NCBI RefSeq assembly: GCF_900108955.1
Contig: NZ_FNYA01000001.1
Span: 1 to 64,000, forward strand
Length of the DNA: 64,000 bases
Source: Flavobacterium terrigena
GTDB taxonomy: Bacteria; Bacteroidota; Bacteroidia; Flavobacteriales; Flavobacteriaceae
Direction: 5' to 3'
The notes under the pieces: generated by a model
What the model was told of the DNA's origin: nothing
The model's input: only the letters and a program-made list of their open reading frames with translations
Database searches by the model: none
Shown here: piece after piece, positions 32,306 through 41,545 of the stretch
Position numbering within the stretch: position 1 is the first letter of the stretch
Layout: each line of letters opens with the position of its first letter
Translations under genes and position numbers: made by a program

Positions 32306-33667
32306 TTGTACACAATAATCGACATAGAAACCACTGGCGGACAATACAATGAAGAAGGTATTACTGAAATTGCCATTTATAAATTTGATGGTCATGAAGT
32401 AATCGACCAATTCATTAGTTTGGTGAATCCGGAAAAACCAATTCAGCCTTTTGTTGTAAAATTAACAGGTATTAATAGTGCCATGCTTCGTAGTGCTCCA
32501 AAGTTTTATGAAGTTGCGAAACGTATTATTGAAATTACCGAAGGCACGATTCTTGTCGCACACAATGCAAGTTTTGATTACCGAATTTTACAAACAGAAT
32601 TTAGAAGATTAGGTTACGATTTTAAAAAACCTACACTTTGTACAGTAGAATTAGCCAAAAAAATCATTCCCGATTTACCTTCCTATAGTTTAGGAAAATT
32701 AGTGCGTTCACTAGGAATTCCTATGGCTGACAGACACAGAGCAAGTGGTGATGCCATGGCAACTGTGAAGTTATTCAAAATGCTAATGGCGAAAGATTTA
32801 ACTAAAGAAATTGTCAAAAGCTTCATAAAAACAGAAATAAAAGCAGGATTGTCGCCAAAATTACTTGATATTGCAGAGAAATTACCTTCAAAAACAGGAA
32901 TTTACTACGTTCATAATGAAAAAGGCGATTTAATATATATTGGTAAAAGTAAAAACATTAAAAAACGTGTGAACCAACATTTTACGGGTGTTAATTCGAA
33001 AAGTAAAAAAATTCAACGTGATGTTTATGCCGTAACTTTTGAAGAAACCGGAAGCGAATTAATTGCTTTGCTGAAAGAATCAGAAGAAATTAAAATCAAC
33101 AAACCCATTTATAACCGATCGCAACGTAAAAGTATTTTCAATTTTGCTATGTATTCGCATTTGGATGAAAATGGATATATAGCTTTAACCATTGAAAAAG
33201 CAGACGGTAGAAAAAAAGAAATCACTTCATTTGTAAGTTTACAAGAAGGGAAAAATATGCTTTTCAAAGTAACTTCTGATTATAATTTATGTCAGAAAAT
33301 AAACGGATTATACGAAACGAAAGCAGCTTGTTTTCAATACAAAATTAAAGAATGTTTTGGTGCCTGTATTCAAGCTGAAAGTCCAGAATTATATAATGCT
33401 CGCGTACAAAATTTCATCAAAGAAATTCAGTTTGAAAACAACAATTTAATTGTGGTCGACAAAGGTAGAACTATTGAAGAACGCAGCGCTGTTGTCATTG
33501 AAAATGGTATTTATAAAGGTTATTGTTTTTTCGATTTAAATTATCAAATTACGAATATCGAAATTCTGAAAAACATTTTAATTCCAATGCAAAATAACCG
33601 TGATACTACTGCAATTATTAAGAGCTATATCAGAAAAAATAGAGTGATGAGAATAATGAAGTTTTAA
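32306..33667 (+). CDS. DnaQ-like exonuclease fused to a GIY-YIG endonuclease domain
   Basis: The 453-residue protein joins a DEDDh exonuclease (about 1-165) to a GIY-YIG domain as in UvrC/Cho (about 195-275). The exonuclease has Asp6 and Glu8 in DIETTGG, NASFDYRIL and HRASGDA. The GIY-YIG part has GIY at 198-200, YIG at 211-213, then RVNQHF and a Glu in SELIALLKESEEI. The remaining C-terminus reads CFGACIQAESPELYNARV, resembling UvrC. Fusions of this type are known in bacteria; repair incision with resection is the likely role. The start codon is TTG. Confidence 0.88.
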   Translation: MYTIIDIETTGGQYNEEGITEIAIYKFDGHEVIDQFISLVNPEKPIQPFVVKLTGINSAMLRSAPKFYEVAKRIIEITEGTILVAHNASFDYRILQTEFRRLGYDFKKPTLCTVELAKKIIPDLPSYSLGKLVRSLGIPMADRHRASGDAMATVKLFKMLMAKDLTKEIVKSFIKTEIKAGLSPKLLDIAEKLPSKTGIYYVHNEKGDLIYIGKSKNIKKRVNQHFTGVNSKSKKIQRDVYAVTFEETGSELIALLKESEEIKINKPIYNRSQRKSIFNFAMYSHLDENGYIALTIEKADGRKKEITSFVSLQEGKNMLFKVTSDYNLCQKINGLYETKAACFQYKIKECFGACIQAESPELYNARVQNFIKEIQFENNNLIVVDKGRTIEERSAVVIENGIYKGYCFFDLNYQITNIEILKNILIPMQNNRDTTAIIKSYIRKNRVMRIMKF

Positions 33668-33672
33668 TAATC

Positions 33673-34599
33673 ATGAACTATTTAATCACAATTATCGGAC
33701 CAACAGCAATAGGAAAAACTTCCTTAAGCATTGCTTTGGCGCAACATTTTGGTTGTGATATTATTTCCTGCGATAGTAGACAATTTTTTAAGGAAATGAC
33801 AATTGGAACTGCTGTTCCGTCTGAAGAAGAATTGGCTTCGGCTCCACATCATTTCATTCAAAATAAATCGATTTTTGAGAATTATTCTGTGGGAGATTTT
33901 GAAAAAGAAGCGTTAGAAAAATTAGAGGAACTTTTTGCTAAAAAAAACATCCAGATTATGGTTGGTGGTTCTGGATTATATGTAGATGCCGTTTTAAAAG
34001 GATTCGACGAATTTCCAGATATTGATGAAAGTGTTCGTTCTGAAATCAACTCCAAATTTGAAGAATTAGGTATCGAATTTCTACAACAAAAATTACAAGA
34101 ATTAGATATCGACTATTATAAAAAACTAGAAACTGAAAATCCGCAAACCTTACAAAATCCGCAACGTATGAAACGCTTTGTAGAAGTTTGTTTAGGAACC
34201 GAACTTCCCTATTCTAGCTTTATTGGCAAACGAAAAAACAAACGTAACTTCACTCCTATTGTTATTGGTTTAGAAGCAAATAGAGAAATTATGTACAGCA
34301 GAATTAATCAGCGTGTTGATATTATGTTGGAACAAGGTTTATTGGAAGAAGTTGAAAATTTATTTCCACACAAAGAACGTAATGCTTTGCAAACCGTTGG
34401 TTACCGAGAATTATTTGATTTTTTTGAAGATAAAACTACTTTTGAATTTGCTATAGAACAAATCAAACAAAACACACGTCGATTTGCAAAACGTCAAATG
34501 ACTTGGTTCAAACGTACTGAAAATGCAACTTGGTTTGATTTTGAAACGGATAGAAATGAAATTATTAAAAGTATCACTTCAAAAATCCAAAATTCGTAA
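33673..34599 (+). CDS. miaA: tRNA dimethylallyltransferase
   Basis: MiaA prenylates A37 of tRNAs reading UNN codons. The 308-residue protein has the P-loop IIGPTAIGKTSLSIALAQ, DIISCDSRQFFKEMTIGTA and APHHFI, MVGGSGLYVDAVLKGF, NPQRMKRFVEVCL, and TVGYRELFDFFE with the C-terminal QIKQNTRRFAKRQMTWFKR. It starts 5 bases after the nuclease gene. The thioesterase gene follows after 28 bases containing CGTAAATCGTAAATAC words. Confidence 0.96.
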   Translation: MNYLITIIGPTAIGKTSLSIALAQHFGCDIISCDSRQFFKEMTIGTAVPSEEELASAPHHFIQNKSIFENYSVGDFEKEALEKLEELFAKKNIQIMVGGSGLYVDAVLKGFDEFPDIDESVRSEINSKFEELGIEFLQQKLQELDIDYYKKLETENPQTLQNPQRMKRFVEVCLGTELPYSSFIGKRKNKRNFTPIVIGLEANREIMYSRINQRVDIMLEQGLLEEVENLFPHKERNALQTVGYRELFDFFEDKTTFEFAIEQIKQNTRRFAKRQMTWFKRTENATWFDFETDRNEIIKSITSKIQNS

Positions 34600-34627
34600 A
34601 TCGTAAATACAAAATCGTAAATTAATC

Positions 34628-35350
34628 ATGCCCGTTTCTCTAGACTTTACTTCTATTTATACTCAAAATTTCGAAATTGGTTTTCAACATTGCTATCCAA
34701 ATGGCTCTTTGAAACATACCGAAATTTGCAATTTATTTCAGATTGTAGCTGGTAATCACGCCGATTTAGGTGGTATTAGTTATTTAGATATGCAACAACA
34801 TCATCAAGCTTGGGTATTGAGTAGAATGCGAATTGAAATTACGAAATTACCGAAATGGAAAGATGTTATTACGATTAAAACTTGGATTAAAACCTTAGAA
34901 AACTCGCGTTCTATTCGTTGTTTAGAAATGTATTTGAATGAGGAGAAAATTGTAGGTTGCGAAACATTTTGGGTGGTAATTAATACCAAAACCAGACGAC
35001 CAGATATTTTGGCATTACCACATGCTCACTTTGAAAAATTTGATACAGATAGTATTTCTAATCCAATTCAGAAAATAAATATTCCAGAAGAATTTACATT
35101 TAAAAACGAAAAAACCATCCAATTATCTGATATTGATATCGTGAATCACGCTAATAATGTCAAATATTTAGAATGGTGTTTGGATGTTACAAATGCTGAA
35201 ACTGTCTTGAGTAACAAAATTAAAGCGCTAAACTTAAATTATTTACAAGAGTTGAATTATAATGATACAATTGAAATTCAGCATACAACAACTTCTTTCT
35301 TAATTACTAAAGAAGGAAAAAGCTGCTTTGCTTTGGAAGTTGAAATTTAA
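34628..35350 (+). CDS. Acyl-ACP thioesterase-like double hotdog protein
   Basis: The 240-residue protein fits the acyl-ACP thioesterase family of bacterial type. ARYs seen in order are YTQNFEIGFQHCYPNGSLKH, GGISYLDMQQHHQAWVLSRMRIEI, WIKTLENSRSIRCLEMY, and the second hotdog with DIDIVNHANNVKYLEWCLD. Such enzymes release fatty acids from ACP. It ends one base before the convergent threonine aldolase stop, with no terminator hairpin between them. Confidence 0.87.
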   Translation: MPVSLDFTSIYTQNFEIGFQHCYPNGSLKHTEICNLFQIVAGNHADLGGISYLDMQQHHQAWVLSRMRIEITKLPKWKDVITIKTWIKTLENSRSIRCLEMYLNEEKIVGCETFWVVINTKTRRPDILALPHAHFEKFDTDSISNPIQKINIPEEFTFKNEKTIQLSDIDIVNHANNVKYLEWCLDVTNAETVLSNKIKALNLNYLQELNYNDTIEIQHTTTSFLITKEGKSCFALEVEI

Positions 35351-35351
35351 A

Positions 35352-36377
35352 TTAAAAACTAATTTTACTTAAAGTTTCCATTACATAATCGTGCATTACT
35401 TGCTTGTAATCCAGATGAGTAACCATTCGCAATTTACCTTGACCCATATTGCTAATATTGATGTTTTTCTCTTTCAATTTATCAATAAATTGCGTTTCAT
35501 TCACATCAGATTTCAACGTAAAAATAACAATATTCGTTTCAATTGGTTCTACTTTATAAATGAAAGGTAAAGTTGTTAAAATCTCACCTAACTCTTTCGC
35601 TTTTCTATGATCTTCTTCTAAACGAGAAATATTATTTTGTAACGCATACATTCCTGCAGCCGCTAAATATCCAGCTTGACGCATTCCGCCACCAAATATT
35701 TTTCGGATTCGAAGTGCACGTTTTATATCTTCTTTTGAACCAATTAGTACTGAGCCAACTGGAGCACCTAAACCTTTAGATAAACAAACAGAAATCGTAT
35801 CAAACAATTCTCCATAAATTTTTGGATGTTGTTTTTTAGCTACTAAAGCATTCCAAATACGAGCGCCATCTAAATGATATTTTAAATTATGTTTCGTACA
35901 AACGTCTTTAATTTTTCTTAAATCTTCAATCTCATAACAAGCCCCACCACCTTTGTTTGTTGTATTTTCGACACAAACTAACTTCGTCATTGGCGCATGA
36001 TAAAATTCTGGATCGTTAATAGCATTTTCAACTTGTTCCGCTGTAATCATTCCTCGATTTCCATCGATCAAATTACAAGAAACACCACTATTAAACGCTA
36101 CTCCACCCGCTTCATATAAAAAAACGTGACCCCATTTATCGCAAATTAATTCATCGCCAGGATTGGTATGCAATTTTATAGCCGTTTGATTGGCCATTGT
36201 ACCCGATGGAAAAAACAAAGCCGCCTCTTTACCAAATAAATCGGCCAAAGTTTCTTCTAATTCATTAACTGTTGGATCTTGTTTAAAAACATCATCGCCC
36301 ACTTTGGCGTTAAACATGAATTGCAACATTTCTTGAGTGGGTTTGGTAACCGTATCGCTGAATAAATTAATTTCCAT
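35352..36377 (-). CDS. Threonine aldolase (beta-eliminating lyase family)
   Basis: The 341-residue fold-type I PLP enzyme cleaves threonine or allo-threonine to glycine and acetaldehyde. It starts MEINLFSDTVTKPTQEML. GDDVFKQDPTVNELEETLADLFGKEAALFFPSGTMANQTAI and HLDGARIWNALVA are family landmarks, and the PLP Lys is in VCLSKGLGAPVGSVL. The open frame runs 62 codons upstream across the start of divergent prfB, but those codons give no family-like sequence, so I use the ATG at 36377. Confidence 0.92.
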   Translation of the reverse strand: MEINLFSDTVTKPTQEMLQFMFNAKVGDDVFKQDPTVNELEETLADLFGKEAALFFPSGTMANQTAIKLHTNPGDELICDKWGHVFLYEAGGVAFNSGVSCNLIDGNRGMITAEQVENAINDPEFYHAPMTKLVCVENTTNKGGGACYEIEDLRKIKDVCTKHNLKYHLDGARIWNALVAKKQHPKIYGELFDTISVCLSKGLGAPVGSVLIGSKEDIKRALRIRKIFGGGMRQAGYLAAAGMYALQNNISRLEEDHRKAKELGEILTTLPFIYKVEPIETNIVIFTLKSDVNETQFIDKLKEKNINISNMGQGKLRMVTHLDYKQVMHDYVMETLSKISF

Positions 36378-36423
36378 AAATCGTTTTAAAAGTCTATTTT
36401 TGTTGTGTAAAACTACAAATAAA

Positions 36424-37522
36424 ATGGTAAATACCGAACAAATTAAAGACATTATTAATCGCCTTGGTGCGTTAAGGAGGTATCTTTGACGTTGATGCCA
36501 AGCTTGTCGAAATAACGAATCAGGAAGAAAAGACCTTTGCGCCAGACTTTTGGAATAACGCAAAGCAAGCAGAAATTATTGTGCGTAATTTACGTTCGAT
36601 AAAAAAATGGGTAGATGATTATACTCGCTGCGAAGATTTAGCCGAAGAATTGCAACTAACTTATGAATTTTATAAAGAAAATGCTGTTTCTGAAGAAGAA
36701 TTAGATGCCATTTTTGATAAAACCATCACAAGTATTGAAGATTTAGAGTTCAGAAATATGCTTTCGGAAGAAGGTGATAATTTAAGTGCCGTACTTCAAA
36801 TTACTGCTGGTGCTGGTGGAACAGAAAGTTGCGATTGGGCGAGCATGATGATGCGAATGTATTTGATGTGGGCCGAAAAGCAAGGTTATAAAGTTAAAGA
36901 ACTGAATTATCAGGAAGGTGATGCTGCTGGAATTAAAACTGTAACCTTAGAAATTGAAGGCGATTTTGCTTTTGGATATTTAAAAGGAGAAAATGGTGTA
37001 CATCGTTTGGTACGAATTTCGCCTTTTGATAGTAACGCCAAACGTCATACTTCATTTGCTTCAGTTTATGTGTATCCGTTGGTGGATGATACTATTGAAA
37101 TTGAAATTAATCCTGCTGATATTGAAATCACAACGGCTCGGTCAAGTGGTGCTGGTGGACAAAATGTCAACAAAGTGGAAACTAAGGTTCAATTATTTCA
37201 CAAACCTTCAGGAATTCAAATTCAATGTTCCGAAACGCGTTCACAACATGATAACAGAGCTCGTGCTTTACAAATGTTGAAATCACAATTGTACGAAATT
37301 GAACTAAAAAAACAATTGGCACAACGTGATGATATTGAAGCCGGAAAAATGAAAATTGAATGGGGTTCGCAAATTAGAAACTACGTTTTACATCCTTATA
37401 AATTAATTAAAGATGTACGTTCCGGATTTGAAACTTCCGATTCTGAAGCCGTTTTAAACGGAGAAATTGATGGTTTCTTGAAAGCTTATCTAATGATGAT
37501 GGGACAAAAAGAAGAAGATTAA
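36424..37522 (+). CDS. prfB: Peptide chain release factor 2, with programmed +1 frameshift
   Basis: RF2 releases peptides at UGA and UAA. The ATG at 36424 opens 21 codons ending ALRRYL, then an in-frame TGA (36487-36489). Shifting +1 at CTT TGA C continues as [12 protein letters not shown] and joins the main frame, giving about 365 residues. AGGAGG at 36475-36480 lies 3 bases before CTT, exactly the E. coli arrangement. [12 protein letters not shown] holds the GGQ motif and [15 protein letters not shown] the SPF recognition motif. A translation begun at the internal GTG (36581) would miss the N-terminal domain. Confidence 0.96.
36475..36490 (+). promoter_or_regulatory. prfB programmed frameshift site
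   Basis: AGGAGG-TAT-CTT-TGA-C: an internal Shine-Dalgarno, a slippery CTT and a weak UGA C stop. Low RF2 favours slippage into the +1 frame, giving autoregulation. This mechanism is established in other bacteria. Confidence 0.92.
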
Positions 37523-37549
37523 ATATTATTATATTAACTAAACAAGAAA

Positions 37550-38779
37550 ATGAAAATTAAATTAAGTTATCTATTATTTCTAACAGCATTTTTATCATTC
37601 GCACAAAACAAGTTTGAACCAGGTTATTATATTGATAATTCAGGCATAAAAACAGAATGTTTAATTAAAAATTATGATTGGAAAAACAACCCAACAAGTA
37701 TTGAAACAAAAAACACAAGTGATGATAAAACAATAACAAAAACTATAGAAGAAATTCAAGAATTTGGAATAATAAACAAATCCAAATTTGTTAAAGCTAC
37801 TGTTAAGGTTGATGAATCTTCTCCAAATCTTATTACTCTAACAAATAGCCCAAGTCCAAAATTTATTGAGAAAACTGTATTACTTAAAATTTTAGTTGAA
37901 GGAAAATCTAACTTGTACTATTTTGAAAGTGAAGACTATGATAGATTTTTTTATACTGTAAATAATAAAATTGAACAATTAGTATATAAGCAATATAATA
38001 ATTCTGAAGGAAATATATCTACAAACGATGCTTTTAAACAACAACTTTTTGTGAATTTTAAATGTAATAACGATCAAAAATCGATTATTGCATTAAAATA
38101 CAATAATAATGACTTGGTAGATTATTTTATAAAAACGAACAATTGTATTTCTGGAAATACTGAAACTAAAGCAATATCTGAAAAAAGAAAATTTGAAACT
38201 AATTTTAAAGTAAATTTTTTATTGAACAGTATTAATTCAACTATTATTATACCAAACGGAAATATTAGTGGAAATTATGAAACTGACAAAAGAAATGCTG
38301 TGAGTTTTGGATTTGAAGTTGAAGTTCTTTTACCTTATAATAACAAAAATTGGTCTTTTATATTTGACCCTTCATATATTCAAAATAAAGAGTCACTAAA
38401 AATTTACAAGCCTCAATTTATTAATCCAGATGAAACCTTATTTAATGATATTTTTACTTTAAGATTGCCATTAGGATTAAGAAGATATTTCAAAATGAAT
38501 AAGATTAGTAGTTTATTTGCTAATGCTTCATTTTCTATTAATGCTAATAAAGCAAATATTCATACTTATAATCCTTTTAACAATACTACTATAGTAATTG
38601 CAGACGAAATGTATTTATCTTCAAATTTTGCGTTAGGAGCCGGATATCAATACAAAAAATATTCTGCCGAAATTAAATTTAACACTAAAACACCTTATTA
38701 TTCTGTTTTAGTTAGTGATAAAGAGCATAAATATAGTTTAAACCAAATTTCTTTAAAATTAGGTTATAAATTATTTTAA
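37550..38779 (+). CDS. Secreted outer membrane beta-barrel-like protein
   Basis: The 409-residue protein has a Sec signal peptide (MKIKLSYLLFLTAFLSFAQ). The middle third is beta-rich and charged. From about residue 215 strands such as NAVSFGFEVEVLLPY, LRLPLGLRRYFKM and SSNFALGAGYQYKKYSAEIKF suggest a C-terminal barrel ending GYKLF, with a terminal Phe typical of outer membrane barrels. The N-terminal half (FEPGYYIDNSGIKTECLIKNYDWKNNP) recurs in Flavobacterium hypothetical proteins. It follows prfB by 27 bases and ends at a strong terminator. Confidence 0.75.
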   Translation: MKIKLSYLLFLTAFLSFAQNKFEPGYYIDNSGIKTECLIKNYDWKNNPTSIETKNTSDDKTITKTIEEIQEFGIINKSKFVKATVKVDESSPNLITLTNSPSPKFIEKTVLLKILVEGKSNLYYFESEDYDRFFYTVNNKIEQLVYKQYNNSEGNISTNDAFKQQLFVNFKCNNDQKSIIALKYNNNDLVDYFIKTNNCISGNTETKAISEKRKFETNFKVNFLLNSINSTIIIPNGNISGNYETDKRNAVSFGFEVEVLLPYNNKNWSFIFDPSYIQNKESLKIYKPQFINPDETLFNDIFTLRLPLGLRRYFKMNKISSLFANASFSINANKANIHTYNPFNNTTIVIADEMYLSSNFALGAGYQYKKYSAEIKFNTKTPYYSVLVSDKEHKYSLNQISLKLGYKLF

Positions 38780-38794
38780 AAAAAATAAAGAATA

Positions 38795-38829
38795 AAAAAA
38801 GCCTTCCAGAAATTCTGGAAGGCTTTTTT
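38795..38829. terminator. Bidirectional terminator
   Basis: AAAAAAGCCTTCCAGAA pairs with TTCTGGAAGGCTTTTTT. It lies between convergent genes ending at 38779 and 38847. Confidence 0.9.
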
Positions 38830-38846
38830 ATTTGCAATAAATTATA

Positions 38847-41387
38847 TTATCTATTCGGATTTAAAGCTTTGTCAATTCTTGCTACTAAATCTGCAATATG
38901 AAATTTACTTAATCTGTCTGTTGCTAAAGCATTAGCCGCTTTTAACTGACCTCTTAATTCAATTAAATGTCCACGAGCAATTGAAGGTAAATCGGTATCA
39001 GCGATAACAATTCTTCTACCGTTAAAGTTCGCAGCAGCATTTCTATCTAAACTAATTGCATCAATTAATTTCGTCACAAAAGCTTTTTGTAAATTTCTTC
39101 TGTAAACATCAATTGCAGTGTTAGTTCTTAATTCAGAGAAAATACCACGTTTTAAATCGCTTAATAATTCGTCAATAGAATAATTTGCTTTGTTCATAGA
39201 AGAAGTTTCCATTAAACGCGCCATTCTATCTAAAGATAGCAAACTAGATAACGTTCCATCTTGAATACCTTTCATTAATTCAACACCATTATCTGGGTTA
39301 ATTTTAGCCAAAACATTTTGATCTAATAACCAAGTTGGCGTTTTGAATAATTGCTCGTTTAAGAAAGCAACCGCTTCATTTTGAATCGCAGAAGGAACAA
39401 TTTCGTATTCGTTTCCTTCCATGTCATACGTTTTAGGATTTTCGTAAATACCACCAACGTTTTTAGTCACGTGACCCATATATCTACGGAATTGACCTAC
39501 TAAAGAATTATATAAACCTTCTAATTCAGAATAATCTTCTCCATTTTCTTTACTCCATTCGATTAAATTTGGTAAAATTCTTTTTAAGTTTTTAATACCA
39601 TATTCTGAAGCTTTCATCGAATTATCTCCTAAATCTTCTGTTTGAAAACGAGGATCATAAGGACTAGTTTCTGTACCAAAATGTAATCTTTTATTTTTGT
39701 AAGCTTCTTTTGTCATATTATTTAATAATGCTTTTTCTGCTTCTTCAGATTTCGCATCATTAAAATAAGAATAACCCCATTTGATTGCCCATTTGTCGTA
39801 ATCTCCAATTCTTGGAAATAAATCTGTTACGCCGTCTTCAGGTTGTGCTACATAATTGAAACGTGCATAATCCATAATTGAAGAGGTATGTCCGTTTTTC
39901 TTTTGGAATGCTGGATCACGTAACATTTCAACCGGAGTTGCATTACTTGCTCCCATGTTGTGACGTAAACCTAATGTATGACCAACTTCGTGAGCCGCCA
40001 CAAAACGAATTAATTCGCCCATTAATTTATCATCTAATTTTTTATTTCTCGCTTTCGGATCAACTGCAGCAGTTTGAATTAAATACCAATCACGTAATAA
40101 ACTCATAATATTATGGTACCAACCGATGTGAGATTCCATAATTTCTCCAGTTCTTGGATCGTGAACGTTTGGTCCGTAAGCATTTTGAATTTCAGCAGCG
40201 AAATATCTTAAAACAGAAAAACGTGCATCTTCTAAACTCATTGATGGATCATTTTCTGGCCAATATTCACCACGAATAGCATTTTTCCAACCTGCAAATT
40301 CGAAAGCCACTTGCCAATCGTCAATACCTTGTTTGATAAAAGGTTTCCATTTATCTGGTGTTGCTGGATCTAAATAATAAACAATTGGTTTTTTAGGTTC
40401 AATTAATTCTCCTCTTTTTTGTTTTTCAGCGTCTTCTGCATTTTTAGGTTCTAAACGCCATCTCACAGCAAAAATATCTGTTTCTGATTTTTGAGAATCT
40501 TCTTCAAAAACTTCATAACCATTTGCAAAATAACCTACTCTTTTATCGAAAGTACGTTTACGCATTGGGTTTTCTGGCAATAAAATAAATGAAGTATTTA
40601 ATTCCATTGATACCACACCAGCATCTAATCCAGCAGGTAAATCAACTCCGATTTTTGGTGTTGGATTTCTTGAAATTTGAGGAGCAACAGTTGTAAATGT
40701 TTTAGTTGTTCTAATTTCTGTATTGATTGGGAAACTTTTTACAAATTGGATAAACGATTTGTCCTTTTGAAAAGCCTGAATACTCAATAATTGCTTGTTG
40801 ATAGAATTCAAAGAGAACGTTTGTAAATCTGAATCGAAAGCAGATGTCATATCAATTACACTTGACACATTTTCTTTACCTGATTCATCTTTTTTATAAG
40901 CCAAAATATCGTAAATCCCGATAATTGGATCCGCATTTGAATTTTTAACCGATTTTGTAATGGGTTTGTCTTCATCTGGCGTCATAATTACATAGGTAAT
41001 AGAACGTAAAATCATCGTATTATTCATTCCTTTTTCGAAACGAACTACTTGACGATTAATTTCTTCACCACCAAATATTCCTCCACCAGCAGGTGTTTTA
41101 GAATATCTTGTGATAGTCATTATTTCTTTTCCTATTAATGATTCTGAAATTTCAAATAAATATTTATCTGCAACTTTGTGAACATCAATTAGTCCTTTTT
41201 GTGTAATCGCAGTAGAATCGATTACTTTTTTATAAGGTTTTGGTTCTTTTTTTGCGTCTGGTTTTTTAGTTTCAGCTGCAGTTGGAGGTTCGTTTTTCTT
41301 ATTTTTTTTGTCTTTCTTTTGTGCAAAACTTTCTGCACTTGTTAATAGAAAAAAGCAAAAAAGAATCTGAAGTGATTTTTTGAGCAT
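38847..41387 (-). CDS. Secreted zinc-dependent metalloprotease (DUF5117/DUF4953 type)
   Basis: The 846-residue exported protein has a signal peptide ending SFAQ, then a Lys/Pro/Glu-rich linker to about residue 55. Residues 60-340 form the domain I know as DUF5118/DUF5117. The metzincin zinc motif HEVGHTLGLRH lies at 466-476, followed by SIMDYARFNYVAQP, the Met-turn. This architecture is typical of large Bacteroidota proteases annotated as zinc-dependent metalloproteases. Substrate unknown; periplasmic or cell-surface action is likely. Confidence 0.9.
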   Translation of the reverse strand: MLKKSLQILFCFFLLTSAESFAQKKDKKNKKNEPPTAAETKKPDAKKEPKPYKKVIDSTAITQKGLIDVHKVADKYLFEISESLIGKEIMTITRYSKTPAGGGIFGGEEINRQVVRFEKGMNNTMILRSITYVIMTPDEDKPITKSVKNSNADPIIGIYDILAYKKDESGKENVSSVIDMTSAFDSDLQTFSLNSINKQLLSIQAFQKDKSFIQFVKSFPINTEIRTTKTFTTVAPQISRNPTPKIGVDLPAGLDAGVVSMELNTSFILLPENPMRKRTFDKRVGYFANGYEVFEEDSQKSETDIFAVRWRLEPKNAEDAEKQKRGELIEPKKPIVYYLDPATPDKWKPFIKQGIDDWQVAFEFAGWKNAIRGEYWPENDPSMSLEDARFSVLRYFAAEIQNAYGPNVHDPRTGEIMESHIGWYHNIMSLLRDWYLIQTAAVDPKARNKKLDDKLMGELIRFVAAHEVGHTLGLRHNMGASNATPVEMLRDPAFQKKNGHTSSIMDYARFNYVAQPEDGVTDLFPRIGDYDKWAIKWGYSYFNDAKSEEAEKALLNNMTKEAYKNKRLHFGTETSPYDPRFQTEDLGDNSMKASEYGIKNLKRILPNLIEWSKENGEDYSELEGLYNSLVGQFRRYMGHVTKNVGGIYENPKTYDMEGNEYEIVPSAIQNEAVAFLNEQLFKTPTWLLDQNVLAKINPDNGVELMKGIQDGTLSSLLSLDRMARLMETSSMNKANYSIDELLSDLKRGIFSELRTNTAIDVYRRNLQKAFVTKLIDAISLDRNAAANFNGRRIVIADTDLPSIARGHLIELRGQLKAANALATDRLSKFHIADLVARIDKALNPNR

Positions 41388-41486
41388 AAAATATAGTTTA
41401 GTTAATTATTAACTAATCTGTCTGAAAAATATTTTTATGTTACTTTAAATCAGAAACTTTAAGTTTAATTTAACAATTGAATACAT

Positions 41487-41526
41487 AAAAAAACGCCAAT
41501 CTTCTTGTGAAAATTGGCGTTTTTTT
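41487..41526. terminator. Terminator downstream of the porin gene
   Basis: AAAAAAACGCCAAT pairs with ATTGGCGTTTTTTT around a 12-base loop. It works for the minus-strand porin gene ending at 41546. Confidence 0.85.
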
Positions 41527-41545
41527 AATGTAATATGAATTGAAA

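Noticed and set aside
36378-36563. N-terminal extension of threonine aldolase
   Set aside because: It runs across the divergent prfB start and encodes no family-like sequence.
36581-37522. prfB as a shorter gene starting at GTG 36581
   Set aside because: The upstream ATG, 21 codons and perfect frameshift site restore full-length RF2.
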